64,000 nt of DNA, taken from contig CAICTM010000420.1 of the NCBI GenBank assembly GCA_903772945.1, positions 1 through 64,000 on the forward strand. Reading direction: 5' to 3'. Within the stretch, counting starts at the first letter, position 1, and each line of letters opens with the position of its first letter. Below the pieces are notes generated by a model that saw nothing but the letters and a program-made list of their open reading frames with translations, ran no database searches and was not told the origin of the DNA. A program made the position numbers and the translations under genes. This document shows, piece after piece, positions 22,301 to 33,350 of the stretch. Origin of the DNA: Seminavis robusta (Eukaryota; Bacillariophyta; Bacillariophyceae; Naviculales; Naviculaceae).

Positions 22301-24592
22301 ATGCATCGCTACCACCGACCAAAGATACGAATGAGCTGCTTCACGCTCTATCTTTGCTTGTTGCTGGGTCGCCTGTATGTCGCAACCGGGTACATCAGCC
22401 CAGTTCCTGTGGACGGCGACGCCGATGGAGATGTCCGATGCATTGGACTACAAGCTGCCTTTGACAAGCTCGACAGTATACAGACAGCCGATCTCGATCG
22501 GATACAAAACCCCCCTGGCAATCGCAATTTCGATATCCGACACGTACAGAGAATCACAAGAGCCGATGGAAGTACCTTTGCTGACCGAGTTCGGCTCATT
22601 GAACGGATTATGGGCATCAGAATCCGCGGCGCTGATGTTGTGGTCAACTTCAAGGGTTGCCCGAGTGGGATCTGTCCAAGAGAGGTTAAGAGTCTTTCTG
22701 GGAAAACTTTTCGAGACATCAACGTTACTAAGGGGTATACCATAGGCGATACTGCAGTCGCGGATGCCAGAGAAAAGCTAGCTCGTGTCTTTGGCGCCGA
22801 CGATGCTGGAATCGGGGAGTTGTCTCTCGAGATTTTTGCCGCATCGAATGGAGACTATCTCGCTTTCTTCACGGACGTTCTGGTGGAACAAGATGACTAC
22901 ATGCGCTACTTCAGCGTTGTGATGGATGCTCACACTCTAGGAATCCTTTCGATATGTAACCTGGTCGGCCCATTTTCCGAGGAAATCGAGCGAAGTGTTG
23001 ATGTCGACAGCCCAGCCGCGCCCAAGGGCAAAAAGAAATCATCATCCAGAGGATCGTCCAACGGAGGCTCCTCGCGACATCGCAATCTCAAGAAAAGGGT
23101 TGGTTCAAACAGGTTGCCAACTTATCTCCGAGATTTGAAGGAAGACGAAGCCAAAGAAAGTGTCTTGATTAGTACCAGTGGCATCCGTTGCGGCAGCTGT
23201 GCACCAGACTCAAAAGATGTCACTTGGAGCAGCAACTACACTAGTTGCCAAATCAATTCGCTTTATCTGAATGATACGGGTAGAGAAACAACCTGCTTGA
23301 TCGGAACCAATTCTTTGGGTGAAACTGTCCTGGGAGCGGGGCCTGTGCCCGAGTTGCATTGGGAGGGGACTCAGGATTGCAAATCGACAACAAAGGAATG
23401 CCAAACCACAATCTTGCCCGAATGCAGTGACGCTATCAGTGATGTTCAATATGGAGCCATAAAGACCCTGACATACTTTCAAGATTATCTTGGAGTCATG
23501 GGTGGATTGCAAGAGAGTGCCGACGATGCCGTGCCAATCAAGGCGAACGTGCACTACAACAAGAGGTATTGCAATGCGTTTTATCGATATAGCGCCAACA
23601 CTGTGTTCTTTGGAGATTGCGATTGCAGTTACTGGACGCCTTTGACTTCCATCGATATCATTGCGCACGAGGTACAGTTTCTAGATTGAATCATTCTGAT
23701 GTTTTTTGTTTGTTTGTCGCAGAGTCTCACCTTCACTTGTCGTGCTGTCACGCATATGCTGCACTAGATGTCACATGGAATCACCCGCCATAGCAGCGCT
23801 CTAGAATACCAATATCAATCTGGGGGGATGAACGAAGCCTTTTCTGATATTGTTGCCGTCGTAGTTGAAACGCTTGCTGATGACAGCTTTGATATCCCTG
23901 ACTTTGACATTGGAGAGATGTTGGGAGCAAACAAGCTACGAAACATGGAAAGGCCGCGTGAAACCAGCTCCATAGCCTCTGTTTGTGAATACCAGAGCAA
24001 CATGGATGTGCACCATGCGAGTGGACCCCTCAACAAAGCGTACGTGAACTCGGTTAAGGCTTGTACTCAAAATGGATGCAGCGACGAGGCGGGCTGTAAA
24101 ATTCTTCTTGGAACTATCTTCATGTACGCCAACATCCAGAGCCTAACAACATACAGCGGATACTTGGATGGTGCCACTGCAACATGCAGCATTGTCGACG
24201 AATACTATGCATCAAAGTCACCAGAAACATCCTGTGAAGAGGCTTCCATTGTCACGTTCATTAGGCAAGGGTGGTCGACAGTGGACGTGGCAGTCAACGA
24301 AAACTGTGAATCAGAAACATGTTGCACCGAAGCATGTCCTGCGATACAGTCAGCCCCGCAAGGGCCAACATCGAGTCCAACGAAAGAACCCACGCGATCA
24401 CCTACGGCTCCTCAGCCCACGCCTATGCCTACGGTTTCCTCTACGCCTCCTCCGACGACGCCTCCTCCGACGGCGCCTCCTGTTGCTGCTGAAGAGGCGG
24501 ACAGCCCCTTACTGAAAATCCTCCAATTTATATCGGGTGTGCTGAATCTCTTCAACAGTCTCTTCGGAGCAGAGCCCGAGGGGACAGTTTGA
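22301..24592 (+). CDS. Secreted thermolysin-like (M4) zinc metalloprotease
   Basis: Two exons, 22301-23671 and 23768-24592, giving 731 aa. The intron splits the active site: exon 1 ends with IAHE and exon 2 opens with MSHGIT, rebuilding HEMSH (His456, Glu457, His460). The third zinc ligand is Glu480 in GGMNEAFSD; the 20-residue spacing from the second His equals that of thermolysin. An N-terminal signal peptide is present; the ATG at 22331 (MSCFTLYLCLLLG) fits a shorter start. A propeptide of about 200 residues with a PepSY/FTP-like pattern is followed by a basic Ser-rich linker and the Cys-rich catalytic domain. The C-terminus has a Pro/Thr-rich stretch and an apolar tail (LLKILQFISGVLNLFNSLFG) that might bind membranes. 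Probably degrades extracellular protein. Confidence 0.9.
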
Positions 24593-25117
24593 TTTGATTT
24601 CATTTCATCGCTACTGGTAGATTGCTGCGCTGTTGCCCTGTTGAAGCGGCATTGCAATCGCTTATTACTTGATAGTACTCGTAAAGTACTACAATATTTC
24701 TTATATAGTGGGGACCGAGGTCGTCGATAGTAAGTAACGCCTCCTTGACACCCGGTATGAAAAGATCAGAACAACTATGTACGTCCAAGAGCAAGCACTT
24801 TGTACCTGAATGTACCAGCTAGACGCTAAGGTTGCCTTAGTTGTATGTACAGTTTTAGTTTTGTTCTAAAAGTTGCTTCAGCCCCATCACCATCATGTAC
24901 GGAGTGGAACTCGGCGTTCCTTGACGCCCACGATGCTACACAACTGCCGTACAGTACCTGGTACCGGAACCGCTACCGGTACAGTACAGCGACCAATTAT
25001 TGGTACATGCAAAGAGCCCATTACCTACATTTTAGTTTAGTAGTTGAGCAACTATGCTCAGGTGTTTAGTTAGTCTGGATTGGAGTTTCCCCGTGTGCAA
25101 GCGATATGGAGAGTTTC
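24593..25117. other. Convergent spacer
   Basis: Lies between the M4 protease and the INCENP gene, both pointing into it. Contains a TACCGGAACCGCTACCGGTAC cluster near 24961-24982 that belongs to the window-wide GTACC motif. No gene seen. Confidence 0.4.
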
Positions 25118-27867
25118 TCAGCTCTTTGCGTAACCCATCGTTCGCTTGTAAGTAAGTTTCTCAGCCGCAGTGACTCTGTCTCTTGACCAGTTGCCCGAAC
25201 TTGTTCGCTTCACGTATCGGGACCTCTTATTGTTGAAAATCGCTTGCAAGTCGCAAGTCTTGACTTCTGGAAAGATCTCATCAGGGTCGATGCGTTCATC
25301 TCCCGACGCGAACTGTCTTTCGAGAGCTGGAAGCAGGTTGGCTTTCTGTGCCCAGTCAGGGACCTGCCGGTTGAAAAACCATGGAGGTTAGTTGCAATAA
25401 AATGGAGAAACGCAGTATTGCATCTCGGCTACTCGTGCATGCTTACCTTCTTTCGTGGCTCCCGTGACTCGTCTTCGCTCTCGCTCTCCTCATCGCTCTC
25501 ACTGTCCTCCCGATCTGAGATCTCGTATGTATCCAAGGGGGAGAGCGCTTGCGAGTGCAACTCGGCAGTCTCGTTTGCCTTCGACGAAGCACCAGGGGTT
25601 TTCGCATCTTGGGTTTCTTGTATATCGGTTTGCTGTGAATGTGTCACCTTCATCGGTACCGGTACCGTCGAAACACTACCGGTCTTAGCAGCAGATGCCT
25701 TTGCACTATTGTCAGCTTCAGTGTCGTTCTCTTCCACCTGCTTGCCAACTCCGTTGCTTTGCTTGGGCTCATCATTCGATGCCTTGACCTTTGCTGCGAA
25801 TGTTGTGACAACCGAGCCACTCACCTGGCTACTCGTCTCTTTCAAGGGCTTGTTCTCTGTGCTGGTTTTCGTCTGGTTTCCCACAGATTGCGAGCTAGAT
25901 TCATTGATTGGTTGGAGCCCGGATGTGGCAGACGCTCCGAGATTACGAGCTGCCTTGGCGCGCATTTGAGCAGTCAGAAGTTTTCGTTTGGTTTCTTTGT
26001 CATCTGCTTCTCCACCAGTTGTTTGGGATTTGATCGACGGCAATGTGCTCACATATGCCTTTGCTGCATATGCTGAGGGCTGCGCAACCTTGTTCGACTA
26101 CAAACGAGAACTTGAAAGTTAGGCAACGACAATGAAGAGATTCGTCGAAATCATAAAGCAGCATACACACGTACCTTTTCCCGCATTTCTGCGATTCGAG
26201 CCTTTCTCGCCTCAGAGCTCGATGCACCTGCTGCAAGTCGACTAGGCTTAGTTGCGCTGGTGCTTGTGCTACCAACAGCGGAGGCCAATCCCATACCAGG
26301 GCGACGAAGTGAGTTGGCGGTGATTGGCTTGCTCGAAGTCTTTGGTTTTGCTTGACTCATTGGTTGGAAAACCTCCTTCTGTTTCTGTGTTGGCGGTGCT
26401 GTAGCCTTGCTGTCAGTTACTGGATGCAGTGTTTTGTTTTGCAACCAAGGGAGCTTTCCAGGGGTTGTTGTCGGCTTTGGCTTTGCTGGCGTCGACTTGG
26501 CAGTGAGCATCTGAATGGCTGCCTGTACGCGTCTTTTCATTGGCGATTTCTCTTGCGTTTTGGAATCTTCATCCTGCTTCTGATCTCCGTTCATGTCTGA
26601 CTTGCAATCGGCACCATGAAGTTTCGTATCCGCTGTTACATTTCGTTCTGCATCTCGCTCAACTGACATATTGCTTCGATCTGAATCTAGACTTGATTTC
26701 ATGGATGTCTCTTGGCTCAACTTTCGACTGGACATGGATGCAACGCTGCGTTTCAGATTTGCCGCCTCCTGTTCGTTGTCCTGGAATGTATTCTTTGGCT
26801 CTGAGGACAAGGTATCTTTGGAATGGTTGTTCGACGGCTTAATTTTTGGCGCAGTCTTGAGGATCCCAGTTTCGCTCGAGGAAGCGTGGGCGACCGCTTG
26901 CTCCTTGGCGTAAGGCACTGTGGTTGTAGCTTTTGAGAGAGATGAGCTATCAGTGATTGATTTTGACTTAACAGGCGGAGACGAGGAGGAACTCGAGCAG
27001 TCCATCATCGACTTTCGGGAACTATCCATGGACGAGTCCTCTTTAGTGGGCTCAACCACCATAACATCAGAGTTCTCGACCTGTTGCTCTGTTTCGCGTT
27101 CATCCGGTACGGTTGGCTTGGTGGCTTCATTTACCTTCGTATCTATATCTTGAAATGTCGTCTTGGTTGCTTTCTGCTTTGAGGCAACAGCCTTCTTCTC
27201 CTGGTCATGCTTCGTTGGATGTTGCTCCCGAGCATCAAACGATGGTTCGAACACGACAACTTCTACAGAGTCAGAGTCCGGAAACCCATCATCCGCCTGA
27301 GACGCTGGAGGATCTTTCTTCTTGACTGCGGATTGGGTGGTTGTTTCAGTGTCAACATGATTGCTGTCGTTTGGTTGTTTCGCTTTGGATGGGCTCACCA
27401 TGTTCTCGACACTGGAGTATGCCTCCAGAAGACGTTGTTGCAAGTCTTTCTTCAGCCCCTTGGTTTCTCTTCCTTTTGACTTGAGTTCCTTTCGTAGATC
27501 TACTACTCTCAATCCGTTGACTCTTCGCTTGACAGCGGAAGGTGGAGGCTTAGTGGGCACACGTATCGCAGCGTCTTGGTTTGGCGAGTTTTCCTTGTCG
27601 GGGATTGGAGAGAGTGGGGCCCCATTCTCCTTTTTGAATCCAATCGTCTTGGCTTTCTTTGCATTAGCCTCTTGAATCGATACGCCTGTGCCTTCGACAA
27701 CTTTTCGTTTCGCTGACTGCACGAAGAACGATAACAAACGAAATATAATTTGAGCATTCGTCAAGCCGACAAAACGAGAACCACAGCCAGTTACACGAGT
27801 GTCATCGTTCAACGAAAGCCGCACTTACCGTAATTGCTTCATCAAGCCAGTTACTTGTCGACTCCAT
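25118..27867 (-). CDS. INCENP homologue (chromosomal passenger complex) with SAP motif
   Basis: Four exons: 27867-27829, 27716-26175, 26097-25447 and 25363-25118, giving 825 aa with all junctions in phase 0. Exon 4 (residues 745-825) is an IN-box: VPDWAQKANLLPALERQF, CDLQAIF, then RYVKRTSSGNW. In known INCENPs this segment wraps and activates Aurora kinase, and the TSS-x-W motif is the Aurora phosphosite. Near the N-terminus, residues about 79-113 read as a SAP helix-extension-helix (LRVVDLRKELKSKGRETKGL), a DNA/chromatin-binding motif. The centre is Ser/Lys/Glu-rich and disordered, as in other INCENPs. Expected role: scaffold for Aurora at centromeres and the spindle midzone. The 13-residue first exon starts only 19 bp from a possible divergent small ORF. 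Confidence 0.85.
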
Positions 27868-27886
27868 CTGCTCTTGGAGAGTGAAG

Positions 27887-28162
27887 ATGGATCCATTTCT
27901 TTTGGTGTTTGTCGTAGCGATCACTTCATTTACCAGCGCCGGAGCCGTCGTCAGTTTGTTCCTGTACGCCATGGTTCTTTGTCAACTCCAGAGCCCTCGT
28001 CCTTCCAGTACGTCCACACCGTGTATCCTATCTTTCTTCACTTCACCTTGTGTCGTAGGATGTTCTCTATCCACTCCGAATGAACAGCAACCCGTCGTGA
28101 TGATGTTGTTGGTTTGGCTTTCGAGGAAAATGTGGAAGGGTTCCAGCCTGCCAGCCTGGTAA
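27887..28162 (+). CDS. Possible small membrane protein
   Basis: From the ATG at 27887 the frame is open for 91 codons and begins MDPFLLVFVVAITSFTSAG, an apolar segment like a signal anchor. A possible 51-nt GT-AG intron (28008-28058) is in frame, so both forms stay open. It lies head to head with INCENP, 19 bp apart. It may instead be a chance ORF in the INCENP promoter. No family recognised. Confidence 0.3.
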   Translation: MDPFLLVFVVAITSFTSAGAVVSLFLYAMVLCQLQSPRPSSTSTPCILSFFTSPCVVGCSLSTPNEQQPVVMMLLVWLSRKMWKGSSLPAW

Positions 28163-28442
28163 CGGCTCTTTCCGCGAATTACTTTTCTTACCGGCTTCTT
28201 TCTTTCCCGCTTAAAAGGTCAGTCGCTTAGGGTTGAGGGCAAGACTGAGTCGAGTCACTCCTCACTCCCGCTTTTCCTGAAGCGAAAGCATGCAGCTGAC
28301 GATGACAAGGTGACGGACGAGAGAAGGGATCATCAATTAATAAGTCCAAGCTTCCCGCACAATCAATAGCTATCAGTATCCACATCCATTGATCAACTAC
28401 ACAGCAGGATTCATCCAGAGAGAAGCTATTATCAACGCAAAA

Positions 28443-29606
28443 ATGAATTCTGACGATGATGTAGTGATTGTGTCGGCCCTAAGGACACCAATGTGCCGAT
28501 CTCGGAAGGGGGCTCTGGCCAAGGTCTTCCCTCATACTCTTCTGCAGACAGTGTTGGAAGCCACTGTTTCGAGGACGAACAATAAGCTGTCGGCGAATGA
28601 GATTGAGGATATTTGCGTTGGGAACGTCTTGATGCCTCCTTCCGGCTTTGCGGCAATGAGAATGGCTCAAATCACAGCTGGCATTCCGGAAACTGTATCT
28701 CTTCACTCGGTCAACCGTCAGTGTGCCTCTGGGTTAGAGGCCGTCGCTCAGATTGCTAGCGCCATTGCAACGAAGCAAATTGATATTGGTGTTGGAGCCG
28801 GGGTGGAGAGTATGTCTACCTACCCCATGAACAAGATGAAGCCACCGGAAATGGATTGGTCAGCAGTGCAAGACAACACCACTGCGATGGACTGCCTCGT
28901 TCCCATGGGTATCACTTCCGAAAATGTGGTCAAGAAATACGGCCTCAGTCGCCGTCCTTTGGACGAGTTTTCCGCTTTGTCTCATCAAAAGGCAGCCCGC
29001 GCCCAGCAGACTGGAAAATTCAATGCCGAAATTGTACCCGTGGGATCCGTCTCCAAGGACGATGGAATTCGCCCAGGAACAACCGTGGAACGCTTGAGCA
29101 AGCTGAAACCGGTGTTTGACGAGAATGGAGTCACCACGGCTGGAAACTCCTCACAGACCACCGACGGCGCCGCAGCGGTTCTGCTGACGACACGCAAGGA
29201 GGCCAAGAGTCGAGGTCTTCCCATTCTTGGAATTTGGAGGGGATACGCAACAAAAGGAGTCCCCCCTCGTATCATGGGGGTTGGCCCCGCTTATGCCATT
29301 CCTGCTGTGTTAGAAAAGACAGGTCTCTCTGTGGATGACATTGATGTGTTTGAAATCAACGAGGCGTTTGCGTCCCAAGCTACTTGGAGTATTGAAAAAT
29401 TGGGTATCCCGGCGGAGAAGGTAAACCCCAATGGAGGAGCCATTGCTCTGGGCCACCCGCTTGGCTGCACTGGAGCTCGTATGGTGGCAACATTGCTCCA
29501 TGAAATGCACCGAAGCAAGAAGCGTTTTGGTGTCATCTCAATGTGCATAGGAACTGGAATGGGAGCTGCAGCCGTTTTGGAAGTGGAGCCATCGTCTCGG
29601 CTTTGA
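28443..29606 (+). CDS. 3-ketoacyl-CoA / acetyl-CoA acyltransferase (thiolase), peroxisomal-type
   Basis: Single exon, 387 aa from the first true ATG (28443). Thiolase signatures are complete: NRQCASGLEAV with the nucleophile Cys94, EINEAFASQ, GGAIALGHPLGCTGAR with catalytic His338, and CIGTGMGAA with the second catalytic Cys368. The enzyme cleaves 3-ketoacyl-CoA to acetyl-CoA plus a shortened acyl-CoA, or condenses acetyl-CoA in reverse. The C-terminus is Ser-Arg-Leu, a classical PTS1 peroxisomal signal. No N-terminal PTS2 nonapeptide is visible. The place in beta-oxidation is inferred from family and signal; a cytosolic acetoacetyl-CoA thiolase is less likely given the PTS1. Confidence 0.93.
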   Translation: MNSDDDVVIVSALRTPMCRSRKGALAKVFPHTLLQTVLEATVSRTNNKLSANEIEDICVGNVLMPPSGFAAMRMAQITAGIPETVSLHSVNRQCASGLEAVAQIASAIATKQIDIGVGAGVESMSTYPMNKMKPPEMDWSAVQDNTTAMDCLVPMGITSENVVKKYGLSRRPLDEFSALSHQKAARAQQTGKFNAEIVPVGSVSKDDGIRPGTTVERLSKLKPVFDENGVTTAGNSSQTTDGAAAVLLTTRKEAKSRGLPILGIWRGYATKGVPPRIMGVGPAYAIPAVLEKTGLSVDDIDVFEINEAFASQATWSIEKLGIPAEKVNPNGGAIALGHPLGCTGARMVATLLHEMHRSKKRFGVISMCIGTGMGAAAVLEVEPSSRL

Positions 29607-30190
29607 GCAGGAGTGAACAATGCCAGTTGAGTTTTGTTTGATACCGAACGAACAAATTGTAGTTAAGCTGTCGTAGACCTATGCTATCTAACAGCTAGCA
29701 AAAACCAGCGAAGTTGCATTTTCCTGCCTCGAGGAAATGACGAAAGCCCAAGAAGCGGGGAGTCGCCGGTGTGATCATGTACTAGTACATGTATGACGTC
29801 TCCTCACTTTGGAGCTGGCAGTCAGGTCCGAGAAAACAACATAGCTGGCAATAAACCAGTTTCTGCCAGAAAGCGCCTCAAAAAAGGAAGGCTGTGTACG
29901 TAATGCTTATTGGATTCCCGAGCAGATTCTAAGAAGTTGCAGTCTATAGTAGCTTTCCACTGGACTGCGCTCTAATCAGCCACTTCAGCCACTTCAGTGT
30001 TTACCGGTAGGTCTAGATGGGCCAGTCTGTGTGGGTGCAGAAGAGCTTAGTGCTGTGGCACACTCCACTCACCCACTTCTTGTATTGCATGTGCTACGAC
30101 GTCAAAGCCAAAACACGCACAACCGGGCTGCAACCATGGAGTCATCAACTTGCCCGCAGCTCTGCTTTCCTGAGCTGCTCCCCTCAGGTA

Positions 30191-30820
30191 GACATCCCAA
30201 GCTTTGATTGCAACGAAATCGAAGTGAGGCATCGCCTTCTAGGACAAGGTGCATTCTCTCAGGTTTTTCCAGGAACTAGAGTTAATTTGAACCCAGACAA
30301 CAAACATTCATCCCAATCAGGTTCCACGGTGCTATTTTGCCAAACAAATAGTGGGACACTCCCATCATGCCCTAAAGCATCTATGAGGAGACTTAGTAGG
30401 AGTCAAAGATGGCTTTGAGAGTTCTGCTATTGACTTATGCATTGAAGTCTAGCTCTTGACTCGCCTAAACCATCCAAACATGATCAAACGCCAGGGACTT
30501 GCACGAGGGTGGACACCTGCATTTGGTGAGTGTCATGATGGATTCTTCATCATTACGGATCGAGTAGATCTCGACCGATACCCCTAGTGTTGTCAAGTGA
30601 GCATTTCAAGACGGATCAACTACACGTCCCTGGTTGCGGATGCAATGAGCTACCTCCACAACCAATGCATCACCTTCAGGTAAGAGCATTGCAGTAGATG
30701 AGATGGACCAAACTGAACTGACTGTCTACTATGGAATGGATACTAAGTGAAACACGTCCTTCGCTGTATACTTTATAGGGAACTTGAAACCCTGGAATGT
30801 TGCCTTCAAAGGTAGTACGT
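30191..30820 (+). pseudogene. Decayed protein-kinase copy 1
   Basis: Kinase pieces appear in order but broken by stops and frame changes. The glycine loop is HRLLGQGAFSQVF (about 30225-30265). The helix-C/hinge piece is HPNMIKRQGLARGWTPAFGE then CHDGFFIITDRV (about 30472-30570). The pre-catalytic helix is VADAMSYLHNQ (about 30636-30665). A DLKP relic, NLKPWN, lies at about 30783. These align with the intact kinase at 33351 (HPNILKLRGLA, GHDGFFVIVDRL, IADALAYLHK). Confidence 0.75.
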
Positions 30821-31078
30821 TACCTCCCTCCCGGACGAAGTTTTATGTGCCATGCTGACAACAACCTCGGTTCCTGAACAACCTCTGCCGGCATGCAGGT
30901 CCCATCCATCAATCCATGGCACCTATGCATAGCGACAAACGGGGCGCAGTCCGCTCCACTTTTCAGCGCCGACATTACCACTTTCACATCGCCACATCAA
31001 CCCTGCAACACAGCTCCGCCGTTTCGTCTCCAACTCAACCACATTCCTCTCTGATCATTCCCACCCTTACGCCAATCG

Positions 31079-31465
31079 TATGTCCGCACAAGCTCGACTT
31101 GATGGAAAATCTTGGGTCATGACTTGAGTTTTTGAGATTTGACACAAGTCAGTACTCAAGTCAGTATCAAGTCATGACTCAAGATTTTGCTTTTTGCCCT
31201 TTGACTTGAGTCATTGCCTTTTTGCCAAGTCGCATGTTCAAATCAAGGCAAAATCTAATTTTCGTTTTACTAATTTTGAAATACGTCAAAAAAGCACGAA
31301 ATCGACGACCCAGAAAAAGCACCAAATCCGTGACAGAGTAGAAGTGGTACCATGCTACCGTGTGGACAGGAGGCATTCTCTTGAGTGCTGACTTGAGTAC
31401 TGACTTGAGTCAAATCTCAAAAACTCAAGTCATGACCCAAGATTTCAACCCTTGTGTGGACATTA
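31079..31465. mobile_element. MITE-like element with long terminal inverted repeats
   Basis: The arm starting near 31110 (CTTGGGTCATGACTTGAG...) and the arm ending near 31443 are inverted copies over about 56 bases with one mismatch. A further outer match, ATGTCC(G/A)CACAAG, lies at 31079-31092 and 31452-31465. The interior is AT-rich and non-coding, full of ACTTGAGT/ACTCAAGT units. A target-site duplication could not be fixed. Size and structure fit a non-autonomous DNA transposon. Confidence 0.75.
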
Positions 31466-32539
31466 GAATGGTCCGAGGGTGACGGTGGAGGCCGCTAGGC
31501 CACGACAGGGATGGTGGTCCATAAGTGAAGCACTCTGACCACCACTGCATCTAGCTAGCACCTCCAGCAAATGCCACGAAGCAGCAGAAGACCACTCTAG
31601 CTAGAGAGTATTTCAGCTAATAGTGTTATGGGTGGTAGAGTAAGCTGCTAGTATTGGCTACCGTACCGGTACAGTACCGGTAGCTGATGAGGGGAGCCGA
31701 TGAGGGCAAAAAAATAGATGACTGATCGCGATCCAACCGAGGAATTAAAGGTTAGGCTCTTTTGAAAGATGACGTGGATGATCAAAAGTGGATTTATTAT
31801 TGTACTATTAATATAATAAGTCTTATACACTATCAGTTTGTTCTGATGCAGGTAGTCCGTACCAGCATGGACACCGTAGATACTTGAAGGAATTTCTCAC
31901 GACCCCCACTTACTTATGATACAGCCCTTCAACCGAGTTTTTCTTTCAACTACTAGGACCGTACGCGTACCGCTACGAGTAATAATTTCCCGGTACGACT
32001 GTACCAGTACTGTACCGGTACCGGTACAATCGTGCTGACGCATGGGCGCACTGAGATCTTGGTTGATTGATTATTAAAAAAAAAGAACAATAATTGTGAG
32101 TACGAAAGCACTACCAGGTACCGGTACTAGTATTCAATAGTACGCGGTTTTCAACAATTTGGCTATTAATAATAGAGGTTGAAGGTTGAGAAGGTGCGTT
32201 CGAGGAAAGGCGTTGACATTATTTTGATCTGATCCCACGGCGGTACTGTATCTATCGGTACATCTACCGGTGTACAGTCCGAAAAAGAGGGAAGAAAACG
32301 AAGAACTCCAGTGGTGGCAGAAAACATTAAAGCCCTTTTCGCCCAGAACTTTAAATAAATCGTATTCGATCTATTGCGAGTGACGAGCTATTATTAATTA
32401 TTAATAACAGTAGCGGCTTGGATACCGGTACGACTGTACGTACCGTATACCGTACCGATAGCTGCTTGGATCTTGGATCGATTTCGAGCCGCGAGTGATT
32501 AGTCAAGTTTTGGCTTTTCAAAAGGTAAATTTCGTTCTC

Positions 32540-32725
32540 CATTAATTCTATGAATACTGGTTGTCCCGTAAGTACATTCAAATGAGAACACTTTCTTCGT
32601 AATACATGTACAGAGTTGATGAGAACCGGGTCTCTTTTCCCTCTTAAGTAGGTTTTTTACAAGCAAGGTGCGAGTATTCCCATTTTTCTCTGAACTTCAT
32701 TAATTCTATGAATACTGGTTGTCCC
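32540..32725 (+). repeat. 28-bp exact direct repeat pair
   Basis: CATTAATTCTATGAATACTG plus the next eight bases occurs at 32540-32567 and again at 32698-32725. A related block containing ATGAGAACCGGGTCTCT follows each copy (about 32618 and 32728). The unit spacing is 158 bp. Origin unknown. Confidence 0.75.
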
Positions 32726-33350
32726 AAATGAGAACCGGGTCTCTCTATCCTTTAAATCAGATGCGAACCCTTGTCTGAGCCGAAGAAGAAGAACTATTAT
32801 TCTTTCTCGAAGTGGGATTAGTCTTAATCACCTCTGCGTTGAAAAAATTGGATTTAGAGAAGTTAAGTCGTCAAGGCCTTGGTGGATTTATGTTTCCTCA
32901 TGTTCTTCGCAGCAACGCGAACCACCTGGCTTCAACCGATCAGTGTCTTTTCACCACCATTGATGATGGTTGGAAGTTAGAGCCGCGGAAATCAGTAAAG
33001 CCTTCTTCAAGCATCCACCCACATCTCCACTCCCGACTCCGACATCGATATCAGACATTGCTTCCGCTGTCTGCATGTATGTTTTAGCTACTAGCTAGCT
33101 AGTACTGTACGGTAGCCTGCTGACAGCTTTGTTGTTGCGGGAGCTGGGACCTGAGCAAGCATTGCCGGAAGCGACCTCGTCGACCAATAGAACATTCGAG
33201 CGAGCTATCGGTATTTTTCGTATTTCATACATGAGCGCATAAATCCAGTACTTCATAACTCTGGATCGGTGTTGATACAACACAACCACCAAGGTTTGCA
33301 AGTTTGCACCTCCTCAAACCTCTCTACCTCCGATCGAACTATCATCTAAA

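Larger units (their letters stand above)
29607..33350. other. 3.7-kb gene-poor region with pseudogene and mobile remnants
   Basis: Holds a decayed kinase (about 30191-30820), a MITE-like element (31079-31465), GTACC-rich clusters (31660-31680, 31965-32030, 32100-32130, 32425-32460) and an exact 28-bp direct repeat. No intact gene was found. The last 250 bp lead into the kinase at 33351. Confidence 0.55.

Noticed and set aside
28389-28442. Upstream extension of the thiolase frame (18 codons)
   Set aside because: It begins at TTG; the first ATG at 28443 gives the normal thiolase N-terminus.
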